Positions 9,265 through 19,459 of a stretch of DNA of 64,000 nt are shown here, piece after piece. The notes below the pieces were generated by a model that was not told the origin of the DNA, ran no database searches, and worked only from the letters and a program-made list of their open reading frames with translations. Numbering within the stretch: position 1 is the stretch's first letter; every line of letters begins with the position of its first letter. Source of the stretch: Palaemon carinicauda (lineage: Eukaryota > Arthropoda > Malacostraca > Decapoda > Palaemonidae); assembly GCF_036898095.1 (NCBI RefSeq), contig NC_090767.1, forward strand, positions 24,884,570 to 24,948,569. Direction: 5' to 3'. A program made the position numbers and the translations under genes.

Positions 9265-10535
9265 GTGATTCTTCCCCTTGGGGGGAGTTCACTAACAGAG
9301 ACTCCTGTTCGGAGGACTGACGATGGTCTGCTTGCTGCCCCCAGAGGACGTATCAGATGGAAAGCTCGCCCTCCTCTTCGCTGTAGAGGCCTTCCTTCTC
9401 CCCACAAGGGAGTTAGGAGGCGCCTCTTCGGTTCTTCGCCTTCGCAGTCCCCCGCAGAGGATCCTCCTCGCCGTGCACCGACCGTTGCAGCTGCATCCCT
9501 GGACCTCTCTGCAGATTGTTCACGATCTCATTCGCCTGCCAGACCTGCTGACCTCCTGTCTCCGTTCCTGGCAGCTGACGCGCTGTGGGCGCCCACGCAC
9601 CCCGTTATCCAACGGGCATCGGTCCCTTCGGGGCAAAAGGGGCTTTCTCACGTTGTGAGTAAGTCCCTTAAGCGGCAGGTTTCCCCTGCGCGCCGACGTT
9701 CTCCAGCGCGCCCGTGTGCAATCGCGCGCAAGCGCTCGCCTGCTGTTCCTGAGACATCACTTCAGAGACCTCCTGTTGCTGAAACTACGCGCCAGTGCTC
9801 TCCTGCTCGCCAGCGCTCACCTGCGCGCCAGGGGTCACCTGCGCACCAGCAATCTCCTCCTCGCCTGCGCACAACTAGGCGCCTTCATCCTGATGCGCAC
9901 CACGCTCACCCACGATCTCCTGCTCGCCAGAGTTCGCCTGCGCGCCAACGTTCGCTTGCGCGCCCACGATCTCCAGATCTGGGCGCAGGAGGGAAGAATC
10001 TTTCTTCTCTTTCCCATCAGCGATTTCCTACACACCTTGGGACCTCGCCTGCGCAGTCTCCTTCGCGCGCACCTCTTTCAGCTCCTGCGCGCCCACGCAC
10101 TAGGGGTATTTCCCCTGCGCCTGCGCGCACGCTTTCTAGAGCTCATCGAGGTCCTGCGAGAGCAAGCGCTTGCACACCCTTCAGCGCTCCCCCTACTTTT
10201 GCCAGATCGCGCGCCCGCACATCTATCACCTGCGCGCCAACTCGCCCATGCGTCATAGATCGCCAGCGCACCCACGCGCCCCCTCGCCTGTGCGCAGTCG
10301 CTCACCCGCGCGCCATTGCTCGGCAGTGCGCCAGCACTCGCCCGCGCACCCTCGCCATCATCTCCGCGCGCGCGAACGTTCGCCCGCACGCGAACAAGGG
10401 AAAATCCCATCGCGCCAGCGCGATCCCCCGCGCGAATCTACAGTAACGAGAGCCTCCAGGTCGTTGTCTTCAGGTCCCCCCCCCCTGCAAGTGCAGATCA
10501 GCGCTCCCGCAGGAGGAGGGGAGAACTCCGGATAG
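9265..10535 (+). pseudogene. Gag RS-rich domain of DIRS copy 2
   Basis: The frame at 9265 is open for 393 codons to 10446, then the RS-rich text continues in another frame to 10535. From about 9670 it is made of degenerate RRRSPARP, RQRSPARQ and RQSSPARQ units, the counterpart of the cleaner RQRSPA array in copy 1. The DNA is GC-rich and full of GCGC steps, unlike the AT-rich surroundings. One frameshift near 10200-10440 splits the domain. By analogy with RS proteins it would be basic, disordered and RNA-binding, but this is inference. Opposite-strand frames are shadows. Confidence 0.62.
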
Positions 10536-10599
10536 GTCTAGGAACCAACCTCCTTCTTCCCTTTCTTTTCAGGCAGGCCCAGTTGTAGTTTCTACTCCG

Positions 10600-12128
10600 A
10601 AGGATCGCCCGATCCCCTTCCCTCCGGAGGGAGTCTCTAAGCAGCCATGGTTCGGGTCCCTTGTCAGAGCCGTCATGCAGGCTTTCAAACCTGCCTTCTC
10701 TGAGATGGGCCTCAAATCAATGGCAGCTCCAACCCCACTGAAGAGGAAGAGAGGAGTTGAAGTTGTGGTAACTTCTCCCTGGGCCAAGCTGGCTCCCCGG
10801 AAGTCCTTGAGGAAGGCTCTTCCCCCCCCCCCCCAGACTTTCTCTCCCTCTCCTGTGGACGAGGATTTTCCATCCTCAGGGGAGTCTACCAAGGTGAGAC
10901 GTTCTCCCATCGCACCAATGGGAGGAACCCCACCTCGTGCAGGAGAATCGTCCTGGGTTGGGGCGGAGAAGAGCCCACAGACGTCGTTATTGGAGTCCTG
11001 TATTCCTCCTAGGAGGGAGCCTAAGGTCTCTTAAGACCATCCTCAAGTCATCCCCAAGGATTCGACCAGAGCCAACAAGACCCGTAGAGAACGTTCACGT
11101 GTCCCCCCAAGAAGAGCCTTTGGGGACAGGAGACTTTACTGCCAGTTCTCCAGGAGGGGAGCCCCAGGAGTCAGAACTTGCCTTCTGGCAGGTTCTGACC
11201 CTGATGAGGCATCTCAACAGGTTCCTGGATCCTGAGATTCCTCTTCGAGAAGGCAAGGACACTGTCCTGGACCGAGTCTTTAGCACTCAGAAGCCTGCTA
11301 AGGCCAGTGTGGCTTTGCCCTGGTCCCAAGGGGTGAAGAGTGCCAGGGATAAGGTTGAGGGCTAGCTCTCCAAGCTCGCCTCCTCCAGCTGTTCCACTGC
11401 AGGCAACAAGCTCCTCCCTCCTCCTCGTATCCACCAGAGAAGGTACTTTGAGATCATGGAGGAGTCTTGCCTAGCTCTCCCCTTGCACCATTCTGTGGAA
11501 GAGCTCACCAAGGGAGTCCCTCTAGAGAGGCTCTCTAGCCGGAAAGTGTCTTTCTCGGCGACAGAGATCCTAAGTCAGGAGAAGGTTGCGAAGTGTGCCA
11601 TGTAGGCTACTTCGTGGCTGGATGTCTGTCTGGGGTCTCTTGGCATCCTGTTGCGATCCAAGGACCTGTCTAAGGAGAGCACCAGGAAGGCCCTGGAGAC
11701 CTTCCTCCTTTCGGGCACCCGCACCATTGAGTTTCTGGCCCACCAAGTCTTGAACTTGTGGACCAATTCCATTCTGAAACGACGTGATGTGGTGGCAGAG
11801 AGGTTCCACACAAAGGTCCCAGCCATCGAGGTCAGCAGGTTCAGGCATTCTTCCATTTGGAAAGAATCTGTTTGAGCCTAAAGACGTGGAACAGGCAGCT
11901 GAGAGGTGGAGGAAGTCCAACCAGGACTCTCTCCTACATAGGGCTCTTTCATCAAAGCCTTATAAACCTCCAGCACCTCAACAACCTCGCCCGTCCAAGA
12001 TGATGAAACCGGCAGTGGCAGCAAAGGCAACGGTGTCGAAGCCCTTTCCTGTCAAAGACAAGAAAGGCAAAAAGTCCTCCAGGGGAGGGAAAAATCCTAG
12101 AGGGAGTGGTCGAGGCCACAAACGCTAG
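10600..12128 (+). pseudogene. Gag C-terminal region of DIRS copy 2
   Basis: Blocks in several frames: VVVTSPWAKLAPRKSLRKA and SPSPVDEDFPSSGES (10675-11034), FLDPEIPLREGKDTVLDRVF (about 11222-11281), then a helical-looking stretch SKESTRKALETFLLSGTRT and LNLWTNSILKRRDVVAERFH (about 11660-11815), ending in a Lys/Gly/Arg-rich tail KGKKSSRGGKNPRGSGRGHKR before TAG at 12126-12128. The basic tail suits nucleic-acid binding. The stop lies inside the start of the pol frame, so gag and pol overlap in different frames, as is usual for DIRS. Several frameshifts and a TAG at about 11602 disable it. Confidence 0.62.
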
Positions 12129-13935
12129 GATTGGCAATCCCCCTGCATGTCCACCAGTGGGGGGATGCCTACAAAGTTGTGCAATCAGGTGGCAGCAACT
12201 CGGGGCCAATTCCTGGACGAATCATTCAGGGATATCGCGTCCCGTTCACAACATCTCTACCTCCCCTGACAGCGGATCCAGTGTCATTGAGCTCCTTTGC
12301 CATGGGATCGGCAAGGGGCAAGCCCTACGGGCAGAAGTCGAGACCATGTTAAAGAAGGGCGCTCTCAAGGAGGTCGTCGATGGTTCCCCAGGCTTCTTCA
12401 GTTGACTCTTTCTTGTAAGGAAGGCGTCTGGAGGCTGGAGACCAGTCATCGACCTCTCAGCTCTGAACAGGTTTGTCAAACAAACCCCGTTCAGCATGGA
12501 GATGGCAGACATGGTCAGACTTGCAGTGAGACCACAAGACTTCATGTGTACACTGGACCTGAAGGACGCGTACTTCCAGATCCCAGTCCATCCGTCTTCA
12601 AGGAAGTACTTAAGATTCAGCCTAGACAACGAGATCTACCAGTTCAAGGTGCTGCGTTTCGGTCTCTCCACAGCACCTTAGGTATTTACCAAAGTGTTCA
12701 CCCTGATTTCTTCGTGGGCACATAGGATCGGCATCCGTCTCCTCCGTTATCTGGACGACTGGTTGATCCTGGCAGACTCGGAGTGAACCCTTCTTCGACA
12801 CCGAGACAAGCTTCTGGGACTTTGCCAAGATCTAGGGATCATGGTAAATCTCGAGAAGACTTCTCTGCTACCAACTCAGCGACTGGTATATCTAGGCATG
12901 ATATTGGACACCAATCTCCACAAAGCCTTCCCATCAGACGTCAGGATAGCAAGGCTGAGGAGGGTCGGAGATCCTTTTCTCAGACAAGAAGAACTCCCAG
13001 CCCAATCGTGGTTACGTCTCCTCTGTCACCTTTCTTCCCTGGCCCGTCTAGTTCCAAACGATCGCCTCAGGATGAGATCCCTGCAATGGTGACTCAAGTC
13101 CCGGTGGAATCAGGGACACGATTCCTTGGACGTCTTGGTCCCTATGGGTCCTGCGGAACAGACGGACCTTCAGTGGTGGGTGACAGACGAGAACCTACGA
13201 AAGGGAGTGGCTCTTCTCGTCCTCCTCCCGGATTTGATGCTGTTCTCGGATGCCTCAAAGAAAGGAGGGGGGGGGGGGCATTTTCTGAACCACACGACCT
13301 CAGGCCTCTGGTCAGAATCAGAAAAGTGCCTCAACATAAATCTGCTAGAAATGAAGGCCGTATTCCTGGCACTTCAACAGTTCCAACAGTACCTGGCGGG
13401 TCACTCCGTGGTGGTGATGAGCGACAACACCACGGTAGTGGCTTACATCAACAAGCAGGGAGGTACCTTTTCAGAGTAGCTATCCCATCTGGCAGTAGAG
13501 ATACTGAGATGGACCGAAGTCCACTCGTTTCCACTATCGGCTTGCTTCATTTCGGGCAAAAGGAATGTGCTCGCCGACAATCTGAGCAGGGCATCCCAGA
13601 TAGTGAGTACCAAGTGGTCTTTGGATCCTCTAGTAGCCAACAAAGTCCTGACTTTGTGGGGCTCCCCGACGGTGGATCCATTCGTGACAGCCTTGAATTT
13701 CAAGCTTCTGCTGTACTGCTCCCCAGTCCCGGACCCCAAGGCACTCTGGCACGATGCCTTCCAACAACGGTGGGTCATCATCGGCGTTTACGCCTTTCCC
13801 CCGTTCTGTCTGATGAGAAGGGTGCTCAACAAGACCAGAATATCGGTCGACCTGTCAATGACCTTTAGCTCCATTATGGCATCACGCAGAGTGGTTCCCG
13901 GACCTTCTGCAGCTCCTGACGGAACTCCCGAGTGA
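12106..13935 (+). pseudogene. Pol (reverse transcriptase + RNase H) of DIRS copy 2, five in-frame stops
   Basis: One frame runs from 12106 to 13935 and makes and processes the DNA copy. RT landmarks: GWRPVIDLSALNRFV (about 12430-12475), DLKDAYFQIPVHP (12556-12594), QFKVLRFGLSTAP, and the catalytic YLDDW at 12748-12762. RNase H landmarks: Asp in FSDAS (13249), Glu in LLEMKA (13348), Asp in MSDNTT (13423) and Asp in VLADNLSR (13576), so all four acidic positions remain. Stops lie at 12403, 12679, 12784, 13090 and 13477; each fits a single change from Arg CGA or Gln CAG. No frameshift was seen. The length suits a DIRS RT-RH. The recombinase follows in the next frame, overlapping its end. Confidence 0.85.
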
Positions 13936-15048
13936 ACTCCCTCCTCGACGCGAGCTACTCAAACAACCACACTCCAACATCTCCCACAAAGCTGTAGCAT
14001 TGCTGTGGCTTCACGCCTGGAGACTATCCAACATCTCCTCACAGAGAGAGGCTTTTCGCAACAAATTGCGGAAAGGATGTCTCGACACCTGCGAAAGTCA
14101 TCCGCAGGAGTCTACCCTGGCGAAGTGAAAAGTCTTCTGTGGTTGGTGTCGTGGAAGGGGTATCTCTCCACTCGACGCCACTATTCCAGCAATAGCGGAG
14201 TTTCTCGTGTATTTGCAGGAAGAGATGCGCCTTTCAGTCTCGTCAGTGAAAGGCTATCACTCAGCCTTAAGTCTTGCCTTCAGGTTAAAAGGAATGGACA
14301 TTTCCCCCTCGCTGGAACCACTCATACGAAGTTATGAACTTACCTGCCCTCAGTCGGAAGTGAGACCTCCTCCAGGGAGCGTGGTTCGAGTCCTCAGGTC
14401 TCTTAAGAGACCTCCGTTGAACCATTACGCCAGACTTCTGATCGCCACCTGACTTGGAAGACGGTGTTCCTACTTGCTTTGGCCTCAGCCAAGCGAGTCG
14501 GCGAACTTCATGGTCTCCTGTATGACATCGCCCATTCAAGGGGATGGGTAAAGGTAACGTCCCTGAGTTTGTGGCTAAGACACGAAATCCAGGAGTGCCG
14601 GACCCCCGGTTCGACTCTTGCCGGATTTCAAATCTCCGTTCTGTAACAGATGACCCAGACCATCTCCTACTGTGCCCAGTAAGGAGTCTGAGGCTCTATC
14701 TTGAGAGAACAGCTGCAATTCGTCCTCGAGTGCAAAGCATTGTCTGTGAGCACAGGAAGAACGAAGAGGAGGGTCACTAAGAACACTATCTCAGCATGGA
14801 TTCGCAGGGTCATCCACCATTCCCCGAATCCAGACCCTCTTCCGTCACGTCGCCCTAGAGTTCATGATGTCAGAGGCATCGCTACGTCCCTGGCATTCAA
14901 GAGAAACTACTCAGTGACGCAGGTTCTACAAGCAGGGGTTTGGAAGGGTCAAACGACCTTCACAGCCCACTACCTGCAGGACGTGACCCACAGGAGGCTC
15001 GATACATTCTCTATCGGCCCTGTGGTGGATGCACAACAGCTGGTTTAA
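13900..15048 (+). pseudogene. Tyrosine recombinase of DIRS copy 2, catalytic residues present but frameshifted
   Basis: The recombinase integrates the circular DNA copy. In frame 2 it starts around WFPDLLQLLTELPSELPP and ELLKQPHS (overlapping the pol end), continues with the core-binding part FLVYLQEEMRLSVSSVKGYHS (about 14195-14255), then shifts frame near 14445 to LTWKTVFLLALASAKRVGEL, which holds the first catalytic Arg (CGA 14494-14496). After two more shifts come HDVR (HxxR, 14863-14874) and TFTAHYLQ with the nucleophile Tyr at 14971-14973, ending at TAA about 15046. All the key residues that can be read are intact. Three frameshifts and at least one stop (about 14130) make it non-functional as it stands. 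Confidence 0.82.
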
Positions 15049-15531
15049 ACCTCAGTCTCCTTAATGGACAAGCAGCAGAAGGTTGAGGGCATTGTTACCC
15101 GGTGTTAGTCTGTATGAATGAAAAGATATGCCTGGCCCTTATTCTTTTTTTCATCCTCCCCTCTCTTGGGGAAAGCAGCATCCTGGGTTCTCTGCACAGC
15201 TGACCTCAAACCACTGCAGGTAAACCATGCTTCCTTGGGTTCCTAGTATTAAGATAATACTGTCGTGTCCCCCATACCCTTACGAGGTGGTATTGGGAAC
15301 GTCTTAACCTAGAATTCCATCTAATGGACTCCAGGTCAACTTCCAAGGACGAGTCACACTTCATTCCTTCACACACACGCTTACGTAGGCTGTGGTCCTT
15401 GCAGAGCAAGGTACTTGCGAGGTGCAGGGACTCCTTATCTCGAGTTCTACACACTCAGATACTGAGTCCCCGGGCAAAAGTAAAAAAGCCAGTAACGGCT
15501 GGGACTTAGCACTCTTCCTAAGGGTTAAGTC

Positions 15532-15631
15532 ACCCTATTTAAATAGCATGGTTTGTACTTCGGTTACGGAACAAATGATAAATTCGTAGATAATTTGTAT
15601 TTTTTCTAACCATACAAACCTTAACTATTTA
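15532..15631 (+). repeat. Internal complementary region of DIRS copy 2
   Basis: The first part (TAAATAGCATGGTTTGTACT... to about 15576) is the reverse complement of the left tip, and the second (AATTCGTAGATAATTTGTAT... to about 15631) of the right tip. It is the same arrangement and position as in copy 1. Its left-tip half (CTTCGGTTACGGAAC) is closer to the copy 1 tip than to this element's own tip (GTTCCATAACTG), a small mismatch worth noting. Confidence 0.85.
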
Positions 15632-15675
15632 ATGAAACTTGCCCGCCAGCCCTGTCCCCCGGGAAGTCCTACCTC

Positions 15676-15878
15676 TAAGCAAAGTGAACTAGTTCACCGG
15701 TGTGTGACGGGTAGCTAGCTACCCTTCCCCAACCCCCTGCTAACTAGCGAGGGGGTAGTAAACCCTCGTTAAAATTCTAATGGCTCGCCATTTCAGCTAC
15801 GCTGAAAGTAATACCCTATTTAAATAGCTACGGTTTGTATGGTTAGGAAAAATACAAATTATCTCCGAATTTGTCATT
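15676..15878 (+). repeat. Right inverted terminal repeat of DIRS copy 2
   Basis: Inverted match to 8278-8457 followed by the tail with GTTAGGAAAAATACAAATTA and a terminal CGAATTTGTCATT. Confidence 0.87.
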
Positions 15879-16257
15879 TCATGTAGAAAACTGAACTTGA
15901 GCTGAACCAGGACAATTGATAGGCCCTATCCAGGTTCATTATGCTTAAGCAGTCAGCAGATGTTGCTTCAAATGTTTTATTCCACCTTTATTGGAACATT
16001 GACCGTCTGTCTGCATGTCAGAAGCTACGTTGAAAATTTTTCTTTTAAGGCAAACTTGCTTGAGGTTATGATTTTCTTGTTGTGAAATAGTGTCTGTTTG
16101 CTTGGAAGAGTCCACACGTCTCTTAAGATCACATCTTCTCCTTCATCACCCAACTGCAGGCAAGGCCATGTACTAACCCTATGTAAACCAAGCAAGCAAT
16201 AATGGTAGTTATGATCTGGGAATAGCTGTCTTTTTCTTTCTCACTGTTATCCCTACA
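15879..16257. other. Unassigned AT-rich DNA
   Basis: No ORF, RNA gene or repeat that I recognise. It separates DIRS copy 2 from the (TAA)n-tailed repeat. Confidence 0.3.
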
Positions 16258-16557
16258 TTGTTCTCTAGTCTTGGATAGTGCCATAGCCTCTGTACCATGG
16301 TCTTCCACTGTCTTGGGTTAGAGTTCTCTAGCTTGAGGGTACACTCTAGAACACTATTCTATCTAATTTCTCTTCCTCTTGTTTTGTTAAAGTATTTATT
16401 GTTTATATAGGAAATATTTATTTTAATGTTACTGTCCTTAAGATATTTTATTTTTCCTTTCCTCACTGGGCTATTTTCCCTGTTGGGGCCCCTGGGCTTA
16501 TAGCATCATGCTTTTCCAACTAGGGTTGTAGCTTAGCAATTAATAATAATAATAATA
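16258..16557 (+). repeat. (TAA)n-tailed dispersed repeat, copy A
   Basis: About 300 bp sharing with 35497-35807 and 46467-46782 the blocks TTCTCTAGTCTTGGATAGTG, CCTCTGTACCATGG, CCTCACTGGGCTATTTTCCC, TATAGCATC and AACTAGGGTTGTAGC, ending in (AAT)n. It has no protein-coding capacity. The 3' simple repeat and variable 5' start suggest a SINE or the 3' end of an RTE-type LINE mobilised by target-primed reverse transcription. Partial copies occur at 18760-18860 and 23095-23218. Confidence 0.75.
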
Positions 16558-17786
16558 CATACATACATATACCAAGGCGCTTCCCCCAATTTTGGGGGGT
16601 AGCCGACATCAAACAAATGAAACAAAATAGGGGACGTCTCCTCTCTACGCTCCTCCCAGCCTGACAAGGGACTCAACCGAGTTCGGCTGGTACTGCTAGG
16701 GTGGCACAGCCCATCCTCCCACATTATCGACCACAGATGAAGCTTCATAATGCTGAATCCCCTACTGCTGCTACCTCCGTGGTCATCCAAGGCACGGGAG
16801 GAAGCAGCAGGGCCTACCGGAACTGCGTCACAATCGCTTGCCATTCATTCCTATTTCTAGCACGCTCTCTTGCCTCTCTCACATCTATCCTCCTATCACC
16901 CAGAGCTTCCTTCACTCCATCCATCCACCCAAACCTTGGCCTTCCTCTTGTATTTCTCCCTTCAACTCTTGCATTCATCACCTTCTTTAGCAGACAGCCA
17001 TTTTCCATTCTCTCAACAGGGCCAAACCACCTCAACACATTCATATCCACTCTAGCTGCTAACTCATTTCTTACACCCGTTCTCACCCTCACTACCTCGT
17101 TCCTAACCCTATCTACTCGAGATACACCAGCCATACTCCTTAGACACTTCATCTCAAACACATTCAATTTCTGTCTCTCCGTCACTTTCATTCCCCACAA
17201 CTCCGATCCATACATCACAGTTGGTACAATCACTTTCTCATATAGAACTCTCTTTACATTCATGCCCAACCCTCTATTTTTTACTAATCCCTTAACTGCC
17301 CCTAGCACTTTGCAACCTTCATTCACTCTCTGACGTACATCTGCTTCCACTCCACCATTTGCTGCAACAACAGACCCCAAGTACTTAAACTGATCCACCT
17401 CCTCAAGTAACTCTCCATTCAACATGACATTCAAAGTCGCACCACCTTCCCTTCTCGCACATATGATAACTACTCTTACCCACATTAACTCTCAACTCAA
17501 CTTCCTTCTCTCACACACCCTTCCAAATTCTGTCACTAATCGGCCAAGCTTCTCTTCCGCGTCTGCAACCAGTACAGTATCATCCGCAAGCAACAGCTGA
17601 TTTACCTCCCATTCTTGGTCATTCTCGTCTACCAGTTTTAATCCTCGTCCAAGCACTCGAGCATTCACCTCTCTCACCACTCCATCAACATACAAGTTAA
17701 ACAACCACGGCGACATCACACATCCCTGTCTCAGCCCCACTCTCACCGGAAACCAATCGCTCACTTCATTTCCTATCCTAACACAA
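16558..17786 (-). pseudogene. RTE-like LINE fragment (reverse transcriptase C-terminal half + 3'UTR), minus strand
   Basis: On the minus strand 17890-17492 reads GNEVSDWFPVRVGLRQGCVMSP and, further on, LLLADDTVLVADAEEKL (active site LADD in place of the usual F/YADD). After a frameshift near 17485, 17440-16814 reads ELLEEVDQFKYLGSVV, LYEKVIVPTVMYGSELWGMK, ARVDMNVLRWFG, and RGRPRFGWMDGVKEALGD to a stop at 16814. These are the palm end, thumb and C-terminal region of RTE/BovB-like LINE polymerases. The 3'UTR (16813-16558) ends in CCAAGG and a (CATA)n tail. The 5' part including the endonuclease is missing, cut at an (ATT)n tract. Plus-strand frames here are shadows. Confidence 0.82.
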
Positions 17787-18085
17787 TAATAATAATAAGA
17801 ATAAGGGGTCGGTTGGTTGCCTGATGCACCCTCTCCAATGCCTGCTTTTAAAGGCATCTTCTCCCACCAAACCTCTTCTCTCCATATCATCCTTCACCTT
17901 ATATCATCATCTAATTCTCTGCCTCCCTCTCGATTTTCTTCCCCCCCTCTCGATTTTCTTCCCTTAACAGGCTCCTCCCAAGCCCTCCTCACTCCCTCCC
18001 CACCATCCATCCTTGCCACATGTCGATACCATCTCAGTTGTTACACTCTTATCACCTCTAATCTTTACTAGGCCTGCCATTTTTC
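17787..18085. repeat. Probable dispersed repeat beginning with GGGGTCGGTTGG
   Basis: A C/T-rich block that begins at an (AAT)n tract, reads GGGGTCGGTTGGTTGCCTGA then a CTTCTCCCACC stretch, and contains a 20-bp direct duplication (CCCTCTCGATTTTCTTCC, about 17925-17965). It fits no coding pattern. Its abrupt junctions with LINE DNA on the left suggest a separate repeat. Only one copy is in the window, so the repeat status is inference. Confidence 0.4.
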
Positions 18086-18344
18086 CGTGGTAGGATCTAA
18101 TTACGTAGGGAATATCTCCTTGATGCCTTAAAACTTTTGGGTGTATAGATACCAAAAATTTGTGATTCCCTTTAAAGTTGTATAATGATCTCAGTGGCAT
18201 TACAGTACTCTATCTCGATGCCCACATCTTGATGAAGAAAAGCCTTGATACTACTTAAAAATGGCCCATTCTTTATCCTACACATCCCCTGAATGTACAT
18301 TATAGCAGAAGTTGATTAGTTTGGTATATTTATTTTATTTCTTA
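18086..18344. other. Unassigned DNA
   Basis: No gene or repeat recognised. AT-rich, with short frames only. Confidence 0.3.
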
Positions 18345-18490
18345 TTTCTTTGTTTATCGGTTGAGTCCCTTGTCAGGATGGGAGGAACGTAGAGAGGAGA
18401 GGTCCCCTTTTCTGTTTTATTTGTTTGATGTCGGCGACCCCCCAAAATTGGGGGAAAGTGCCTTGGTATATGTATGTATGTATATCATCT
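18345..18490 (+). repeat. 3' end fragment of the same LINE family, plus strand
   Basis: About 140 bp match the LINE 3'UTR at 27120-27240: GGTTGAGTCCCTTGTCAGG, GGAACGTAGAGAGGAGAGG, CCCCCCAAAATTGGGGG and GTGCCTTGGTATATG, followed by (TATG)n. It is the reverse orientation of the 3'UTR at 16558-16690. Severe 5' truncation is typical of LINE insertion. Confidence 0.75.
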
Positions 18491-18759
18491 GGGTATTTGA
18501 GTCTCACAAGGCTTGCTGTAGAGACTTGTTTCCTGTGAATTTTTGCTCATTTTGAATGATGGAATTGATAGAATGGAAACGGTCCTAGTTTATTTCCTTT
18601 GGTCCAAAACTACTTTTAATTAAATCTTAATTAGCATAAAAATTACTTAACATCTTGATTGATTATTTGTCATCAAGACAATGTTTATTCTTTGCCCTGT
18701 GTTCAAACCCAGGATACAATATAGTTAATTGAATTATTATCATTATTGATACTATCTAA

Positions 18760-18860
18760 AATTGAAAAGCAGGCTATTTTATTCTGTTGGAGCCCTCGGG
18801 CTTATAGCATCCTGCTTTCCCTTCTAGGGTTGTAGCTTAGCAAGTAATAATAATATTACT
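18760..18860 (+). repeat. (TAA)n-tailed dispersed repeat, copy B (3' end only)
   Basis: Matches the last 90 bp of copy A: TGTTGGAGCCCTCGGGCTTA, CATCCTGCTTT, and TAGGGTTGTAGCTTAGC, then (TAA)n. Confidence 0.7.
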
Positions 18861-19330
18861 TGGAGTGGGGGTAGCTTCCTCGCTTACCCTTCAGTAACCA
18901 CCTCGTTATGAATGTTAACCCTTCTACCCCCAATGGACGTACTGGTACGTTTCACAAAACTCATCCCTTAACCCCCATGGACATACCGGTACGTCCTTAC
19001 CAAAAACTGCTATTTGCGTTTGTTTTGCATATTTTTGATAACTTTGAGAAACTTCAGGCATTTTCCAAAATAATAAGACCAACCTGACCTCTCTCTGGCG
19101 AAAATTAAGGCTGTCAGCGTAATCTAAAAAAAAAAGATATTGCAAAAGGTGCTTGAAAAAGAAAAGCCCGGGGGGGGGGGGGTTAAAGGTTGGAAGGTTC
19201 CAAATAGCCTTGGTGGTAGAAGGGTTAATTAACAGCCCAAGTTCTAGCTGAGCTGAAAGCAGACTCTTACCAAAGGATTGAGGTTTGTGTAGTCAGGAAA
19301 AATACAAATTTCTTTTAGAATTTGTGATAT
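18861..19330 (+). mobile_element. Solo DIRS right end, split by a MITE
   Basis: The flanks of the inserted MITE together read like a DIRS right terminal repeat: GGGGGTAGCTTCC and ACCACCTCGTTATGAATG on the left side (18866-18914), then AGCTGAGCTGAAAGCAGAC and GAGGTTTGTGTAGTCAGGAA with AAATACAAATT on the right (19229-19325). Order and spacing match 15720-15865. No coding part lies upstream, so only the end remains. Confidence 0.62.
18919..19224. mobile_element. piggyBac-like MITE with TTAA target duplication
   Basis: Terminal inverted repeats CCCTTCTACC and GGTAGAAGGG bound 306 bp, flanked on both sides by TTAA (18915-18918 and 19225-19228). TTAA duplication and CCCT-type termini are the signature of piggyBac transposons. 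It has no ORF, so it would depend on a transposase elsewhere. Inside are two related blocks with GGACGTACTGGTACG and GGACATACCGGTACG, an internal direct repeat, and a G10 run near 19171. Confidence 0.7.
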
Positions 19331-19459
19331 CTGTTGTGTTTTCTATATAATAAAGCCTATGTTTTGCTTTTCATTATTTCTATATTATGGTGCCGTATTT
19401 TCTTTTATATTTTCTATTTAATAAAAAATGTTTTTCAGCACACTATAGTATAATGTATA
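19331..19459. other. AT-rich DNA between two elements
   Basis: No feature recognised. Confidence 0.25.

Larger units (their letters stand above)
8278..15878 (+). mobile_element. DIRS-like retrotransposon, copy 2 (best preserved, about 7.6 kb)
   Basis: A complete structural copy: inverted terminal repeats at both ends, an internal complementary region at 15532-15631, and Gag, RT/RNase H and tyrosine recombinase in that order on one strand. It has the same family organisation as copy 1 but clearly diverged sequence. Pol is interrupted mainly by single stops and the recombinase by a few frameshifts, so it is younger or better kept than copy 1. No methyltransferase-like domain was seen between RNase H and the recombinase, although one occurs in some DIRS families. 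No obvious target duplication flanks it, as expected for this class. Confidence 0.9.

Noticed and set aside
16701..17333. 210-codon plus-strand frame
   Set aside because: It is the antisense of the LINE reverse transcriptase, whose minus-strand reading carries the family motifs.
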